A stretch of 64,000 bases of DNA. Source: Rhodococcus sp. OK519. GTDB taxonomy: Bacteria > Actinomycetota > Actinomycetes > Mycobacteriales > Mycobacteriaceae. The translations under genes and the position numbers were made by a program. The stretch lies in NCBI RefSeq assembly GCF_003051005.1, contig NZ_QAOW01000006.1, positions 186,001-250,000 of the forward strand. Reading direction: 5' to 3'. The notes beneath the pieces were generated by a model that was not told where the DNA came from, ran no database searches, and was given only the letters and a program-made list of their open reading frames with translations. Below, piece by piece: positions 56,422 through 64,000 of the stretch. Position 1 is the first letter of the stretch. Each line of letters begins with the position of its first letter.

Positions 56422-56545
56422 TTATTCCGGCAGCCCGGACGAAGCGAACCGAGCCCGGTATTTCTCCATAGCGGGACCTGCGGCGAGGCACTGCTTCTCC
56501 GGGTCGAGGTGACGGACGAATCGGTAGTTCGAGCCTGTCGATCGA
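56422..56545 (-). pseudogene. 3' remnant of an unrelated gene at the island edge
   Basis: On the minus strand, in a frame different from the ABC ATPase remnant, about 38 codons read as a plausible protein end: TGSNYRFVRHLDPEKQCLAA, then GPAMEKYRARFASSGLPE and a TAA at 56422-56424. It has no start of its own and abuts the broken ATPase at about 56545. It is probably the tail of a gene whose front was deleted when the junction formed. The family is not recognised. Confidence 0.45.
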
Positions 56546-56695
56546 CATCAGCGTCGACTTTCCGGCGCCGTTCGCGCCCACGAGGGCGGTGATGCTGCCG
56601 CGTTCGACGTCGAAGGAGCAGCCGCGCAGGGCCTCGGTACGGCGGAACCGCTTGTACACGTCGCGCACGGTCAGCGCGATGTCCGACTCACTCAT
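56536..56695 (-). pseudogene. Truncated ABC transporter ATPase (YtrB-like)
   Basis: It starts at ATG 56695, overlapping the GntR stop (ATGA), and reads SESDIALTVRDVYKRFRRTE, then GCSFDVERGSITALVGANGA and GKSTLM. The Walker A motif is complete, and similarity to ABC ATPases stops within a few codons of it, near 56545. The Q-loop, signature, Walker B and any permease gene are gone. It is the remains of the usual GntR(YtrA)-ATPase-permease operon and marks the right edge of the island. Confidence 0.8.
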
Positions 56696-57093
56696 CTGAA
56701 CTCTCCTGTGTCCTCGCCGAACTCGATGTCCAATGTCGCCGCCACGAGTGCCTCGAGATCCGCTCGGTCGAGGCCCGCGGCCGCCGCCTCGCGCACCCAC
56801 GTCGCCACCTCGGCCTGCAGGGCCTGTCGCGCCTCCATGCCGGGCTTTAGCAGGGATCCGGTGACGAAGGTGCCGAGTCCCGGCCGTGCCTCGACAAGGC
56901 CCTCGTTCTCGAGCTCCCGGTAGGCCTTGAGCACGGTGTTGGGGTTGATCGTGACGGCCGCGACCACTTCCTTGGCGGTCGGAAGCCGGTCGCCGGGTGC
57001 CAGATCGCCCAGCCGCAGTGCCTGCTTGACCTGCAGTACCAGCTGCACGTAGGCGGGGATGCCGGATCGACGGTTGATGTGGAACTCCACCAT
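56692..57093 (-). CDS. GntR-family regulator, YtrA subfamily
   Basis: A 133-residue regulator. The winged helix-turn-helix (residues about 10-75) includes GIPAYVQLVLQVKQALRLGD, LPTAKEVVAAVTINPNTVLK and ENEGLVEARPGLGTFV. The short C-terminal tail lacks the FadR/HutC effector domains, as is normal for YtrA. It heads an operon whose next gene, an ABC ATPase, is broken. GGAG lies 5 bases before ATG 57093. It may now control only itself, through the palindrome just upstream. Confidence 0.9.
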   Translation of the reverse strand: MVEFHINRRSGIPAYVQLVLQVKQALRLGDLAPGDRLPTAKEVVAAVTINPNTVLKAYRELENEGLVEARPGLGTFVTGSLLKPGMEARQALQAEVATWVREAAAAGLDRADLEALVAATLDIEFGEDTGEFR

Positions 57094-57102
57094 CGAATCT
57101 CC

Positions 57103-57126
57103 ATTTCACTACAACAATAGTGAAAT
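57103..57126. promoter_or_regulatory. YtrA-type GntR operator
   Basis: ATTTCACTA and TAGTGAAAT form perfect 9-base arms around CAACAA. The site is only 10 bases before the GntR start, and its AT-richness stands out in this DNA. It is the likely autoregulatory operator, overlapping the promoter. Confidence 0.75.
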
Positions 57127-57268
57127 AGAGGTTGCACGTCGGGGGTGCCCGATGTCAACCTGTTCGAGAGGTTCGCGAGGGGGTTGCGTGTCGCCGCAAA
57201 TGCGGCCAGAAGCCCATGAGCAGTGCGAAGATTCGTGGTAAAGCATTGATTGAGACGAAAGTTCGATT

Positions 57269-59416
57269 GTGAATTCAACCAACACCGGCGGCGCGAAGAC
57301 ACCCGCCGCGGACCCTCGTGCCGGAAAGAAGAAGGGGCGTCGACGACCTATGAGTCGTCGTCGGAAGATCGCGCTGTACGTGAGCCTGGTCGTCGTCGTA
57401 CTGCTGATCGCGACGCCGTTGGTGGCGTTCGGCATCGCGTACCGGGACGCGGACGTCCCTCGCCCCAGCGACATGCGGACCAACCAGGTCTCGACGATCC
57501 TCGCTTCGGACGGCGCCACGGAGATCGCCCGAGTGGTGCCGCCCGAGGGTAATCGAACCGAGGTGGCCCTCGATGAGATTCCCGGGCACGTCCGCAACGC
57601 CGTGTTGTCCGCGGAGGATCGCGACTTCTACTCCAACCCGGGATTCTCGGTCTCGGGATTCGCGCGGGCCGCCCGCGACAACGTCCTCGGCCGCGACAGT
57701 GCCGGCGGCGGATCGACCATCACTCAGCAGTACGTCAAGAACACGCTGGTGGGCTCGGAGCGGTCGGTGTCGCGCAAGATGAAGGAACTGGTCATCTCGT
57801 CGAAGATGGCGCGCGAATGGTCCAAGGACGAGATCCTCGCCGCCTACCTCAACACCATCTACTTCGGCCGCGGCGCGTACGGCATCGCGGCCGCCTCCAA
57901 CGCCTACTTCGACAAGCCGCTCGCCGACCTCACGGTGGCCGAGGGTGCGGTGCTCGCGGCGGTGATCCAGAGCCCGTCGAGTCTCGATCCCGTCACCAAC
58001 CCGCAAGCGCTGGAATCGCGCTGGGCGTACGTGCTCGACGGCATGGTGACGATGACCGCGCTCGCCTCGACCGAACGTGAAGCGATGCAGTTCCCCGCGG
58101 TGCTGCCCGCCGCTCCCAACCCCGATGCGGGCGCCGCACCCGGGCCGGAGGGGCTGATCCGGGCGCAGGTTCTGCGTGAACTCGCCGAATCGGGGATCAG
58201 CGAGCAGGATCTCGACACCGAGGGCCTGCAGATCACCACCACGATCGATCCCAAAGCGCAGCAGGCGGCGCTCGACGCGGTGGCCGACACGTTCGACGGC
58301 GAACCCGAAAACCTCCGTACCTCGGTCGTTTCGATCGATCCGCGTTCGGGCGCGGTCCGCGCCTACTACGGCGGCGTCGACGGCAAGGGCTTCGACTTCG
58401 CGCAGGCCGCACTGCAGACGGGATCGTCGTTCAAGGTGTTCGGCCTGGTTGCCGCTCTGCAGCAGGGCATTCCACTGTCGCAGACCTACGACAGCTCCCC
58501 GCTGTCCGTGTACGGGGTCACCATCAACAACGTCGAGGGCGAGTCGTGCGGAAAATGCACCATCGCCGAGGCGCTCAAGCGCTCGCTCAACACGAGCTTC
58601 TACCGTTTGACGTTGGCGCTGGACGACGGTGCGCAGAAGATCGCCGATGCGGCCCACCAGGCGGGCATCCCGGAGACCGTCGCCGGTTGGCAGTATCCGA
58701 CGCTCACGCAGGAGGGCGGGCCGCCGGAGAACGGAATCGTGCTGGGGCAGTATCTGACCCGGACGATCGACATGGCGTCGGCGTACGCGACGCTGGCCGC
58801 GTCGGGCATGTACCACAAGCCGTACTTCGTGCAGAAGGTCGTGACCGCGGACGGTGCGGTGCTGCTCGAGCGTCCGGCATCGGAGGGCGAGCGCAGGTTG
58901 GATGCCGCCGTGGCCGACAACGTGTCCCAGGCGATGCTTCCGATCGCCGGGTACTCGCGTAACCACGGGCTCGCCGGCGGACGCCCGTCGGCATCCAAGA
59001 CCGGTACCGCTCAGCTCGGGGACACCGGGGAGAACAAGGACGCGTGGATGGTGGGGTACACCCCGCAGCTGTCCACCGCGGTGTGGGTCGGCACGGCCGA
59101 TGCCAAGGCGATCGAGAACAGTCGGGGCGGGCTCGTCTACGGCTCGGGTCTTCCGGCGGACATCTGGAAGAAGACGATGGACGGCGCGCTCGACGACGCT
59201 CCCATCGAGAAGTTCCCGTGGCCGGCCCCGATCGGCGGCCAGGCCGGTGTCCCGGCGTACACCGGCGTCACCACGGGTACCGGTGGCGCGACGAGTTCGA
59301 GCGCTCCCGCGCCGGGCGCCCCGCCGCCCGCCGCGCCGGCGCCGCAGCTACCGCCCCCGCCCGCGCCTCGCGTCATCGAAATCCTGCCTGGTGTGAAAAT
59401 CACGTTGCCGGGGTAG
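57269..59416 (+). CDS. Class A penicillin-binding protein, paralogue of the one at 46596
   Basis: A 715-residue bifunctional peptidoglycan synthase with a basic N-terminus (KKKGRRRPMSRRRK), one membrane helix, a GT51 domain (AEDRDFYSNPGFSVSGFARA; GGGSTITQQYVKNTL; AAYLNTIYFGRGAYG) and a transpeptidase domain (TGSSFKVFGL, SLNTSFY, KTGTAQLGD). It is collinear with the PBP at 46596 and many blocks are identical. The tail is Pro/Ala-rich, about 70 residues, without the Gln-rich run of the first. The start is GTG at 57269. The two are probably old duplicates. Confidence 0.93.
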   Translation: MNSTNTGGAKTPAADPRAGKKKGRRRPMSRRRKIALYVSLVVVVLLIATPLVAFGIAYRDADVPRPSDMRTNQVSTILASDGATEIARVVPPEGNRTEVALDEIPGHVRNAVLSAEDRDFYSNPGFSVSGFARAARDNVLGRDSAGGGSTITQQYVKNTLVGSERSVSRKMKELVISSKMAREWSKDEILAAYLNTIYFGRGAYGIAAASNAYFDKPLADLTVAEGAVLAAVIQSPSSLDPVTNPQALESRWAYVLDGMVTMTALASTEREAMQFPAVLPAAPNPDAGAAPGPEGLIRAQVLRELAESGISEQDLDTEGLQITTTIDPKAQQAALDAVADTFDGEPENLRTSVVSIDPRSGAVRAYYGGVDGKGFDFAQAALQTGSSFKVFGLVAALQQGIPLSQTYDSSPLSVYGVTINNVEGESCGKCTIAEALKRSLNTSFYRLTLALDDGAQKIADAAHQAGIPETVAGWQYPTLTQEGGPPENGIVLGQYLTRTIDMASAYATLAASGMYHKPYFVQKVVTADGAVLLERPASEGERRLDAAVADNVSQAMLPIAGYSRNHGLAGGRPSASKTGTAQLGDTGENKDAWMVGYTPQLSTAVWVGTADAKAIENSRGGLVYGSGLPADIWKKTMDGALDDAPIEKFPWPAPIGGQAGVPAYTGVTTGTGGATSSSAPAPGAPPPAAPAPQLPPPPAPRVIEILPGVKITLPG

Positions 59417-59485
59417 CGACGACTCACTCACATTCTGCGAGTGCGGTGCCGGGATACGGGCAGGACCTGGGGGATATTGGATCGC

Positions 59486-61150
59486 GTGAGTGATCGCGAA
59501 CGCCCCCGAACGTCCGCCCGGATCCGCGTCGGTGCAGCGGTGACGTGCGCCGCGGCGGTGACCGCACTCCTGACCGCCGCGCCCCCGGCCGGTGCCGAGG
59601 GCGCCTCTCGGCCGGCGTCGTGCGTACCGTTCGGTACCGCGCAGCTGCCGCCGGGGGCGCCGTCGACGGGCGCCAGGGACGGACTCGTGCTGCTGCCGGA
59701 GGCCGTGGGCGTGGCCGCTCCCTCGTCGGTCGAGCTGCGCACCCAGACGACCCAGTTCAATCGGTTCTGGGACTTCGCGTTGGTCGACGGCGCCCTGCTC
59801 ACCCGCCCCCGGGTGCAGAGCGGCGAGAACGCCGAACCGTGGCGGTATGCGCCGCTGCCGGACTGTCTGCGGGGGGTTCTGGTGGGCATCTCCGTCGACG
59901 ACGACGAACTGATCGCCGTCGACGGCGACGGATGGATCTACACGCTCGACAACGTGTCGCACTCGCCGCTGCTGTGGAACTGGACGTCCGCGTTCGGTGC
60001 GCCGCTGTGGACCGGGCAAGGCCAGCAGCTACCCGGCGGGGCGCCGGGCACGTGGGCGCTGAGCGTCTCGTCGCCGTGGGACAACCAGACCTACACCGAC
60101 GCCGCAGGCCGGATCCACTACGTCGGACTCGGGAAGATGACGATGGTGCCGTCGTTGACGGGTGACGGCAGCCGCATCACGTACGCCGACCCGTGGCTGC
60201 CCAACGACCAGAGTTACGAGATCGGGGGTCCGCTGGGCGGCCGGTTCCGGTCGGTTGCGTTGTCGTCCGCCGGGTCGACGACATTCGTGACGAACGAGTT
60301 CGGCGACATGTTCACCCGTAACTTCGACTTCGATGCGGGCGGTTCGGATTCGGTCTTCTTCCGCTACAGCTGGGACGACCAGACCGGCAAGCCCACCGCG
60401 CCGAACATGTTCGCGGAGTTGCTGGACCGCGACACCGCTGCGATCCGGTTGCCTGCACAGGACTGGGTGCGCCAGCCCAAGATCCCGGGCGAGATCACGT
60501 CGGCGATCAGCGTGCACTCCACCGGGGTCGGGCCGGGCATGCGGGAACTGCGGGTCGCCGGTAGCCGTGACGGAGCCACGGGCTTCTGGCACAAGGATCT
60601 GAGCGCCGACACCTGGGAGTTCACCGCGACCGACGCCGACCTTCCCGGCGCGCCGCTGGACAATTCACCGCAGGACCGGTCGACGGAGACGCTGGCTCCG
60701 CCCGCGCCGTGGAATCTGTCGGCGTCACTACCCTCGCGGGACACGCTCGTCGACGGACAGTTCCTGCTCGACGTCGGACTGCCGTACACGCTGGTCGATC
60801 CCCGCCTGCTCGACCAGGCAGGGATGCAGGCCGCACCGTCCGGGTATCGGCTGTCCATCGATCATTTCGATCCCGCCGCCACCACCCGGAACGCCATCGT
60901 GACCGCGCCCGACGGCACCGCGATCCCGGTGCTCGTGCACACCGCGGACGGTCTCCGCTTCGCGCCGCGTGGTGCCGGGCTGGACTCGGAGCCGCGACAC
61001 CTCGTCGGGGCGATCGAGATCCCGCTCGAACGATTCGATGCCCGCGAAGCCGATCCGGTGCTCGACGCGTTCGTTCGAGACTGGATGCGCGGCAAGCAGA
61101 TTGCTCCGATCACCCTCAGCGCCACCGACACCGACCTCGTGGTGCGGTGA
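59486..61150 (+). CDS. Large secreted protein of unknown function
   Basis: A 554-residue exported protein. The signal peptide (GAAVTCAAAVTALLTAAPPA, ending near GAE-GA) leads into a beta-rich region with repeated Trp/Asp/Gly segments, such as NRFWDFALVDGALLTRPRVQ, DGDGWIYTLDNVSHSPLLWN and GAPLWTGQGQQLPGGAPGTW. This suggests a beta-propeller or similar repeat fold, but no family is recognised. No catalytic motif is evident. GTG at 59486 was chosen as the codon just before the signal; it follows GGGGGA at a rather long distance. It is convergent with the DUF305 gene. Confidence 0.8.
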   Translation: MSDRERPRTSARIRVGAAVTCAAAVTALLTAAPPAGAEGASRPASCVPFGTAQLPPGAPSTGARDGLVLLPEAVGVAAPSSVELRTQTTQFNRFWDFALVDGALLTRPRVQSGENAEPWRYAPLPDCLRGVLVGISVDDDELIAVDGDGWIYTLDNVSHSPLLWNWTSAFGAPLWTGQGQQLPGGAPGTWALSVSSPWDNQTYTDAAGRIHYVGLGKMTMVPSLTGDGSRITYADPWLPNDQSYEIGGPLGGRFRSVALSSAGSTTFVTNEFGDMFTRNFDFDAGGSDSVFFRYSWDDQTGKPTAPNMFAELLDRDTAAIRLPAQDWVRQPKIPGEITSAISVHSTGVGPGMRELRVAGSRDGATGFWHKDLSADTWEFTATDADLPGAPLDNSPQDRSTETLAPPAPWNLSASLPSRDTLVDGQFLLDVGLPYTLVDPRLLDQAGMQAAPSGYRLSIDHFDPAATTRNAIVTAPDGTAIPVLVHTADGLRFAPRGAGLDSEPRHLVGAIEIPLERFDAREADPVLDAFVRDWMRGKQIAPITLSATDTDLVVR

Positions 61151-61151
61151 G

Positions 61152-61820
61152 CTACCGGCCCCTCACGGGCAACAGCGGTGCACCGAACTGCGTCAGCATC
61201 AGCGCCATCGTCCCGGCCTCCTGACTCTGCGTCGTCAGCATCTCGCGGGCGGTCTGCCGGACCGGACCGTCGGAGAGTTGGCTCTCGGCGGCCTGCGCCA
61301 TCGCGACACCCCCGACATGGTGGCGCTGCATGAGCTGCAGGAACAGGATCTCGGCGTCGCGTCCACCCGTGGACGCCAGGGCATCGATCTCGGCGCGCGT
61401 GGCCATGCCGGGCATCGGGGGTGACAGGACGTCGGGGGACTCGTCGTGGTGCGTGCCGTGCCCGGCGGCGGTCTGCGGGTGCATCCACGTCATCGGTGCC
61501 GGATTGGTGGGCGTGACGCCGGCCAGGCGCAGCCAGCCGAGCATCGTGCCCATCTCCGCGGTCTGACCGTCGCGGATCTGCCGGGCCAGGCGGGTCACGG
61601 CTGGATCGGCGCGGGGATCCAGCTGCTGCGTGATGATCAGGGCCTGCTCGTGGTGCGCGGCCATGTCCTGCACGAAGGCGATCTCGGTGGCCTCGAGGAC
61701 CGGGGCGCCGTGCGGATCGTCCGCCACGATGAGCGGACGCAGTGCCGCGCCCAGCACCATCGACAGCAGGATCAGCGCGCCGATGGCGGCAGTCTTCGCC
61801 CACCCGGGGATTGCGGTCAC
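61152..61820 (-). CDS. DUF305 membrane-anchored protein
   Basis: A 222-residue protein with an N-terminal membrane helix (TAAIGALILLSMVLGAAL) and an exported ferritin-like DUF305 domain. The paired-histidine motifs FVQDMAAHHEQALIITQQ and LQLMQRHHVGGVAMAQ are both present, plus an extra HGTHHDE stretch between them. DUF305 proteins are often found with copper or other metal-handling genes. GTG at 61820 overlaps the stop of the LVIVD gene (GTGA), so the two are coupled. Confidence 0.87.
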   Translation of the reverse strand: MTAIPGWAKTAAIGALILLSMVLGAALRPLIVADDPHGAPVLEATEIAFVQDMAAHHEQALIITQQLDPRADPAVTRLARQIRDGQTAEMGTMLGWLRLAGVTPTNPAPMTWMHPQTAAGHGTHHDESPDVLSPPMPGMATRAEIDALASTGGRDAEILFLQLMQRHHVGGVAMAQAAESQLSDGPVRQTAREMLTTQSQEAGTMALMLTQFGAPLLPVRGR

Positions 61821-63385
61821 GAGCCGACCGTCGAGCGCTGGTCGGCGGGCGGCATGTACGTGTCGGAGTCCAGACGCAGGGTCAGGAATCCGTTGTCGGC
61901 GCATGTGACCCACAGTTCGTTTCCGCGCCACTCGGGTGGGGAGAAGCACCAGTCGGTGGACAGGTCGCCGAAGGCGACCATGCCGGTGCGCGGACTCAGC
62001 GCCTCCCGGGGATCGAACGCTCCCTGCTGGACGGCCTGTGCGACTGCGCCCGCCTCGAGGATCGGGACCCCGATGATCGAGGCGAGCGCGTGCGGGGAGT
62101 TCCACAGTTCGGTGTTCTGCCCCTTCCGTGCGGGCGGGTTGTAGTACGCGATCTCCCGGACGTCGAAGGGATCGCGGACGTCGAACACCCGGATGCCCGA
62201 CGAGATCCAGCCGCATGCGAGGGCGGTCGGGTCGACGGGCCGGTCGGCGGCGCAGTAGTGCGAGTCGTAGGCGAACACGGAGCCCCCGGATGCCGACGCC
62301 AGCATGCTGTCCTGGTGCTCGGGCAGGTTGATCTCGAGCTTGATCGTGTTTGCGACCTTCGGCGCGGTGTCGTTCGAGATGTCGACGAGTTTGACCCCGC
62401 CGGACCCGGCCTCGTCGACGGTGAACAGGTACGGGCGCCCGCCGTATTCGACCGGGATGCTGTGCTGGGTGGCCCACCCGTCGGTCCAGGTGAGCTGCGC
62501 TACCGTCAGGACCCGGGGGTCGGGGTCACGCCGCTGGACCGCGGACGAGTCCAGGACGGTGACGCCGCCGAGGATGTTCGACAGGTACACCCGGTTGCCG
62601 TCGGGGCTCACGCCCATCCCGTGCATCGACAGGCCCGGCAGCCCCTGCCAGACCACGCGGGGATTTGCCGGATCGGTCAGATCGACGGCGCTCACCAGTC
62701 CGGGAGCGGTGCCCGACGACCAGTAGGTGTTGCCGTCGGGCGAGAAACCGCCCTCGTGCGCCGTGATGGGCAGTGGCATCCGCAGATCGGTGCCCGGGCC
62801 CGCGTTGAGGAGCCGGGGGTGGGCGCAGTCGGAGATGTCGTACACCGAGAGCAACCCGGCACCGGTCAGGGCAGGAACACCCGCTCCCACCAACAACTTC
62901 CGCGCCGCGTTGACCTTGAGACTTTCCCAAGTCCCGGCCAGCATCGCGGGCTCGGTGAGCGTGGCGGTCAGCACCGGATTGCTCGGGTCCGAGACGTCGA
63001 GCACCTGCACGCCCTGGGCCGGCCCGAGGAGGTTGCCGGGGAAGAAGCTGCCCACGTAAGCGCAGTGGTCGTAGCTGGTCGAGGTGATGCCGCCGCCGCG
63101 GCCCGCGTAGCCGCCGATCCGTTCGAGGTTGCAGGTGTAGCCGAGACTGCTGCGGCCGCTGTCGCGGTCACCGGCCGGGACGTCTCCCTGCAGGCCGGTC
63201 TCGGGGTTGGATCCCGGGCCGCAATCAGCTCGCGCTGCAGCGGTTTCGGTGATCCCGGTGGCCGTCCGAACGGTGTCCGCGGACGTCGATCGGGACTGCG
63301 CGGCCACCACGCCCAGCGGCGATGCCAGCAACACCGCAACGGCGACGACAGCAGCGTTGCGTAGTGGTCGGGTTGTGTATGTCAT
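61817..63385 (-). CDS. Secreted LVIVD-repeat beta-propeller protein
   Basis: A 522-residue exported protein with a signal peptide (AAVVAVAVLLASPLGVVAAQ). It has repeated segments of the LVIVD type: GVQVLDVSDPSNPVLTAT, LLSVYDISDCAHPRLL, GLVSAVDLTDPANPRVVW, GGVTVLDSSAV, GVKLVDISNDTAPKV and GIRVFDVRDPFDVREIAY. These build a beta-propeller outside the cell. It is co-transcribed with a DUF305 protein, a recurring pair in actinobacteria whose task is not known. ATG at 63385 puts the signal at the N-terminus; GTG at 63403 is possible. Confidence 0.88.
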   Translation of the reverse strand: MTYTTRPLRNAAVVAVAVLLASPLGVVAAQSRSTSADTVRTATGITETAAARADCGPGSNPETGLQGDVPAGDRDSGRSSLGYTCNLERIGGYAGRGGGITSTSYDHCAYVGSFFPGNLLGPAQGVQVLDVSDPSNPVLTATLTEPAMLAGTWESLKVNAARKLLVGAGVPALTGAGLLSVYDISDCAHPRLLNAGPGTDLRMPLPITAHEGGFSPDGNTYWSSGTAPGLVSAVDLTDPANPRVVWQGLPGLSMHGMGVSPDGNRVYLSNILGGVTVLDSSAVQRRDPDPRVLTVAQLTWTDGWATQHSIPVEYGGRPYLFTVDEAGSGGVKLVDISNDTAPKVANTIKLEINLPEHQDSMLASASGGSVFAYDSHYCAADRPVDPTALACGWISSGIRVFDVRDPFDVREIAYYNPPARKGQNTELWNSPHALASIIGVPILEAGAVAQAVQQGAFDPREALSPRTGMVAFGDLSTDWCFSPPEWRGNELWVTCADNGFLTLRLDSDTYMPPADQRSTVGS

Positions 63386-63444
63386 TCTGCGCGAGAACGA
63401 CACGGGGCGTCAGCGTTTCGGAGTCGGACCGGGTGGGCGCAGCG

Positions 63445-64000
63445 TCATTGTGTCGGGAGTGCCGCGATCGCCCGGTCGACGACGTCGTCGACGGTGAAGA
63501 CGGGGTCGACCGTGCGGTCGATCGCGAGGCTCTCGACCATCGACCACCACCCGCGCAACAGCATCCGGGTGGCGGGTGAGGGCTCCGTGCCGGTGGCCTC
63601 CAGGGTTCGCTCGACCATGGTGTTCTTCATGTTCTCGCGGATCTCCTGGATCTGCGGGTCGGCACCGAAGCCGCCGTGGAAGAACGACTGGTAGTTGGCC
63701 CCGTGCCGGTCGATGAACGAGACGAACGCGTGCACCACTGCCCACAGCGGATCGGTGTCGGGTTCCTCGGAGCTCGGGACTGCTGCGCGCAGCAGTCGTC
63801 GGGCAGCGGCGCCGACGACCGCGACGTAGTAGTCCTGCTTGGTCGGGAAGTACCGGAACAGCAGGCCGCGGGAGATCCCCGCCTTCTGGGCCACCTGATC
63901 GATCGACAGTGCGTGGATGGGGCGCGTGGACAGTTCCTGCAGGCCGATCGCGACGAGTTGCCGCTTGCGCTCCTCGGGCGGGAGTCGCCGCCGTGGGGCT
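63445..64000 (-). CDS. TetR family regulator (cut by right edge)
   Basis: The gene enters from the right edge with its first codons missing; about 185 residues are visible. The helix-turn-helix is nearly whole: ALSIDQVAQKAGISRGLLFR, then YFPTKQDYYVAVV. The C-terminal domain is helical, including WAVVHAFVSFIDRHGANYQS. It lies 59 bases beyond the start of the LVIVD/DUF305 operon on the same strand and may regulate it, or an upstream gene outside the window. The ligand is unknown. Confidence 0.87.
   Translation of the reverse strand, partial: APRRRLPPEERKRQLVAIGLQELSTRPIHALSIDQVAQKAGISRGLLFRYFPTKQDYYVAVVGAAARRLLRAAVPSSEEPDTDPLWAVVHAFVSFIDRHGANYQSFFHGGFGADPQIQEIRENMKNTMVERTLEATGTEPSPATRMLLRGWWSMVESLAIDRTVDPVFTVDDVVDRAIAALPTQ

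Noticed and set aside
51061-56600. Integrase, tRNA target or flanking direct repeats for the defence island
   Set aside because: None was found on either side by eye; the mechanism of insertion is left open.

Overview
This window is GC-rich, protein-dense chromosomal DNA from a mycolate-type actinomycete. Rhodococcus, Prescottella or a close relative is the best guess. The reasons are GTG starts, ATGA/GTGA stop-start overlaps, F420-type oxidoreductases, a GH63-like glucosylglycerate hydrolase, an OhrR/Ohr pair, YqgE and an actinobacterial LeuRS. The genus is inferred from gene content, not from a marker tree. I see no rRNA, tRNA, CRISPR array, complete insertion sequence or replication origin.

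Layout. 0-1 kb: a Rossmann protein cut by the window edge, divergent from a TetR repressor with palindromic operators. 1-2 kb: a rhodanese and a DUF2892 gene behind G-tract palindromes of CsoR/CstR type, ending at a strong terminator. 2-8.6 kb: a PucR-type regulator with an HSL-family esterase, YqgE, a second HSL-family hydrolase, glutamate decarboxylase and an SBF-type transporter. 8.7-15.5 kb: a LysR regulator, two membrane proteins, leuS and a secreted lipase. 16-21 kb: part of a histidine-utilisation operon (NCS1 permease, M20 amidohydrolase, HutF, HutD) with a HutC-like operator. 21-27.6 kb: two SDRs, a tandem pair of small secreted paralogues, ohrR-ohr, a PHP-domain protein, glucosylglycerate hydrolase and a GH25 muramidase. 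27.7-36 kb: a possible cellulose-like exopolysaccharide locus (GT-C membrane protein, BcsB-like protein, exosortase-like membrane protein, processive GT2, secreted GH5-like hydrolase). 36-44.9 kb: an amino-acid ABC importer with a binding-protein/permease fusion, two F420-type enzymes and a carbohydrate ABC importer. 45-50.4 kb: an ECF sigma factor with its membrane partner, a class A PBP and an MFS exporter. 51-56.5 kb: a visibly less GC-rich island carrying a two-gene anti-phage system. 56.5-64 kb: a GntR regulator with a broken ABC ATPase, a second class A PBP, a secreted protein, a DUF305/LVIVD pair and a TetR regulator cut by the right edge.

The outstanding system is at 51.6-56.4 kb. One protein joins an active-looking Ser/Thr kinase to a UPF1-like SF1 helicase, and its stop codon overlaps the start of a PLD-type nuclease. 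This is the architecture of a type I Mokosh defence system. It sits between a decayed membrane-protein remnant and an ABC ATPase cut off just after its Walker A motif, so the locus looks like an insertion or replacement site.

A second theme is a long inverted repeat (core CGCGTTTTGCGCACTTATCG facing its complement) found four times between genes at about 13.95, 34.75, 44.90 and 46.37 kb. A third is the exopolysaccharide locus, whose gene combination I do not recognise as a named system.
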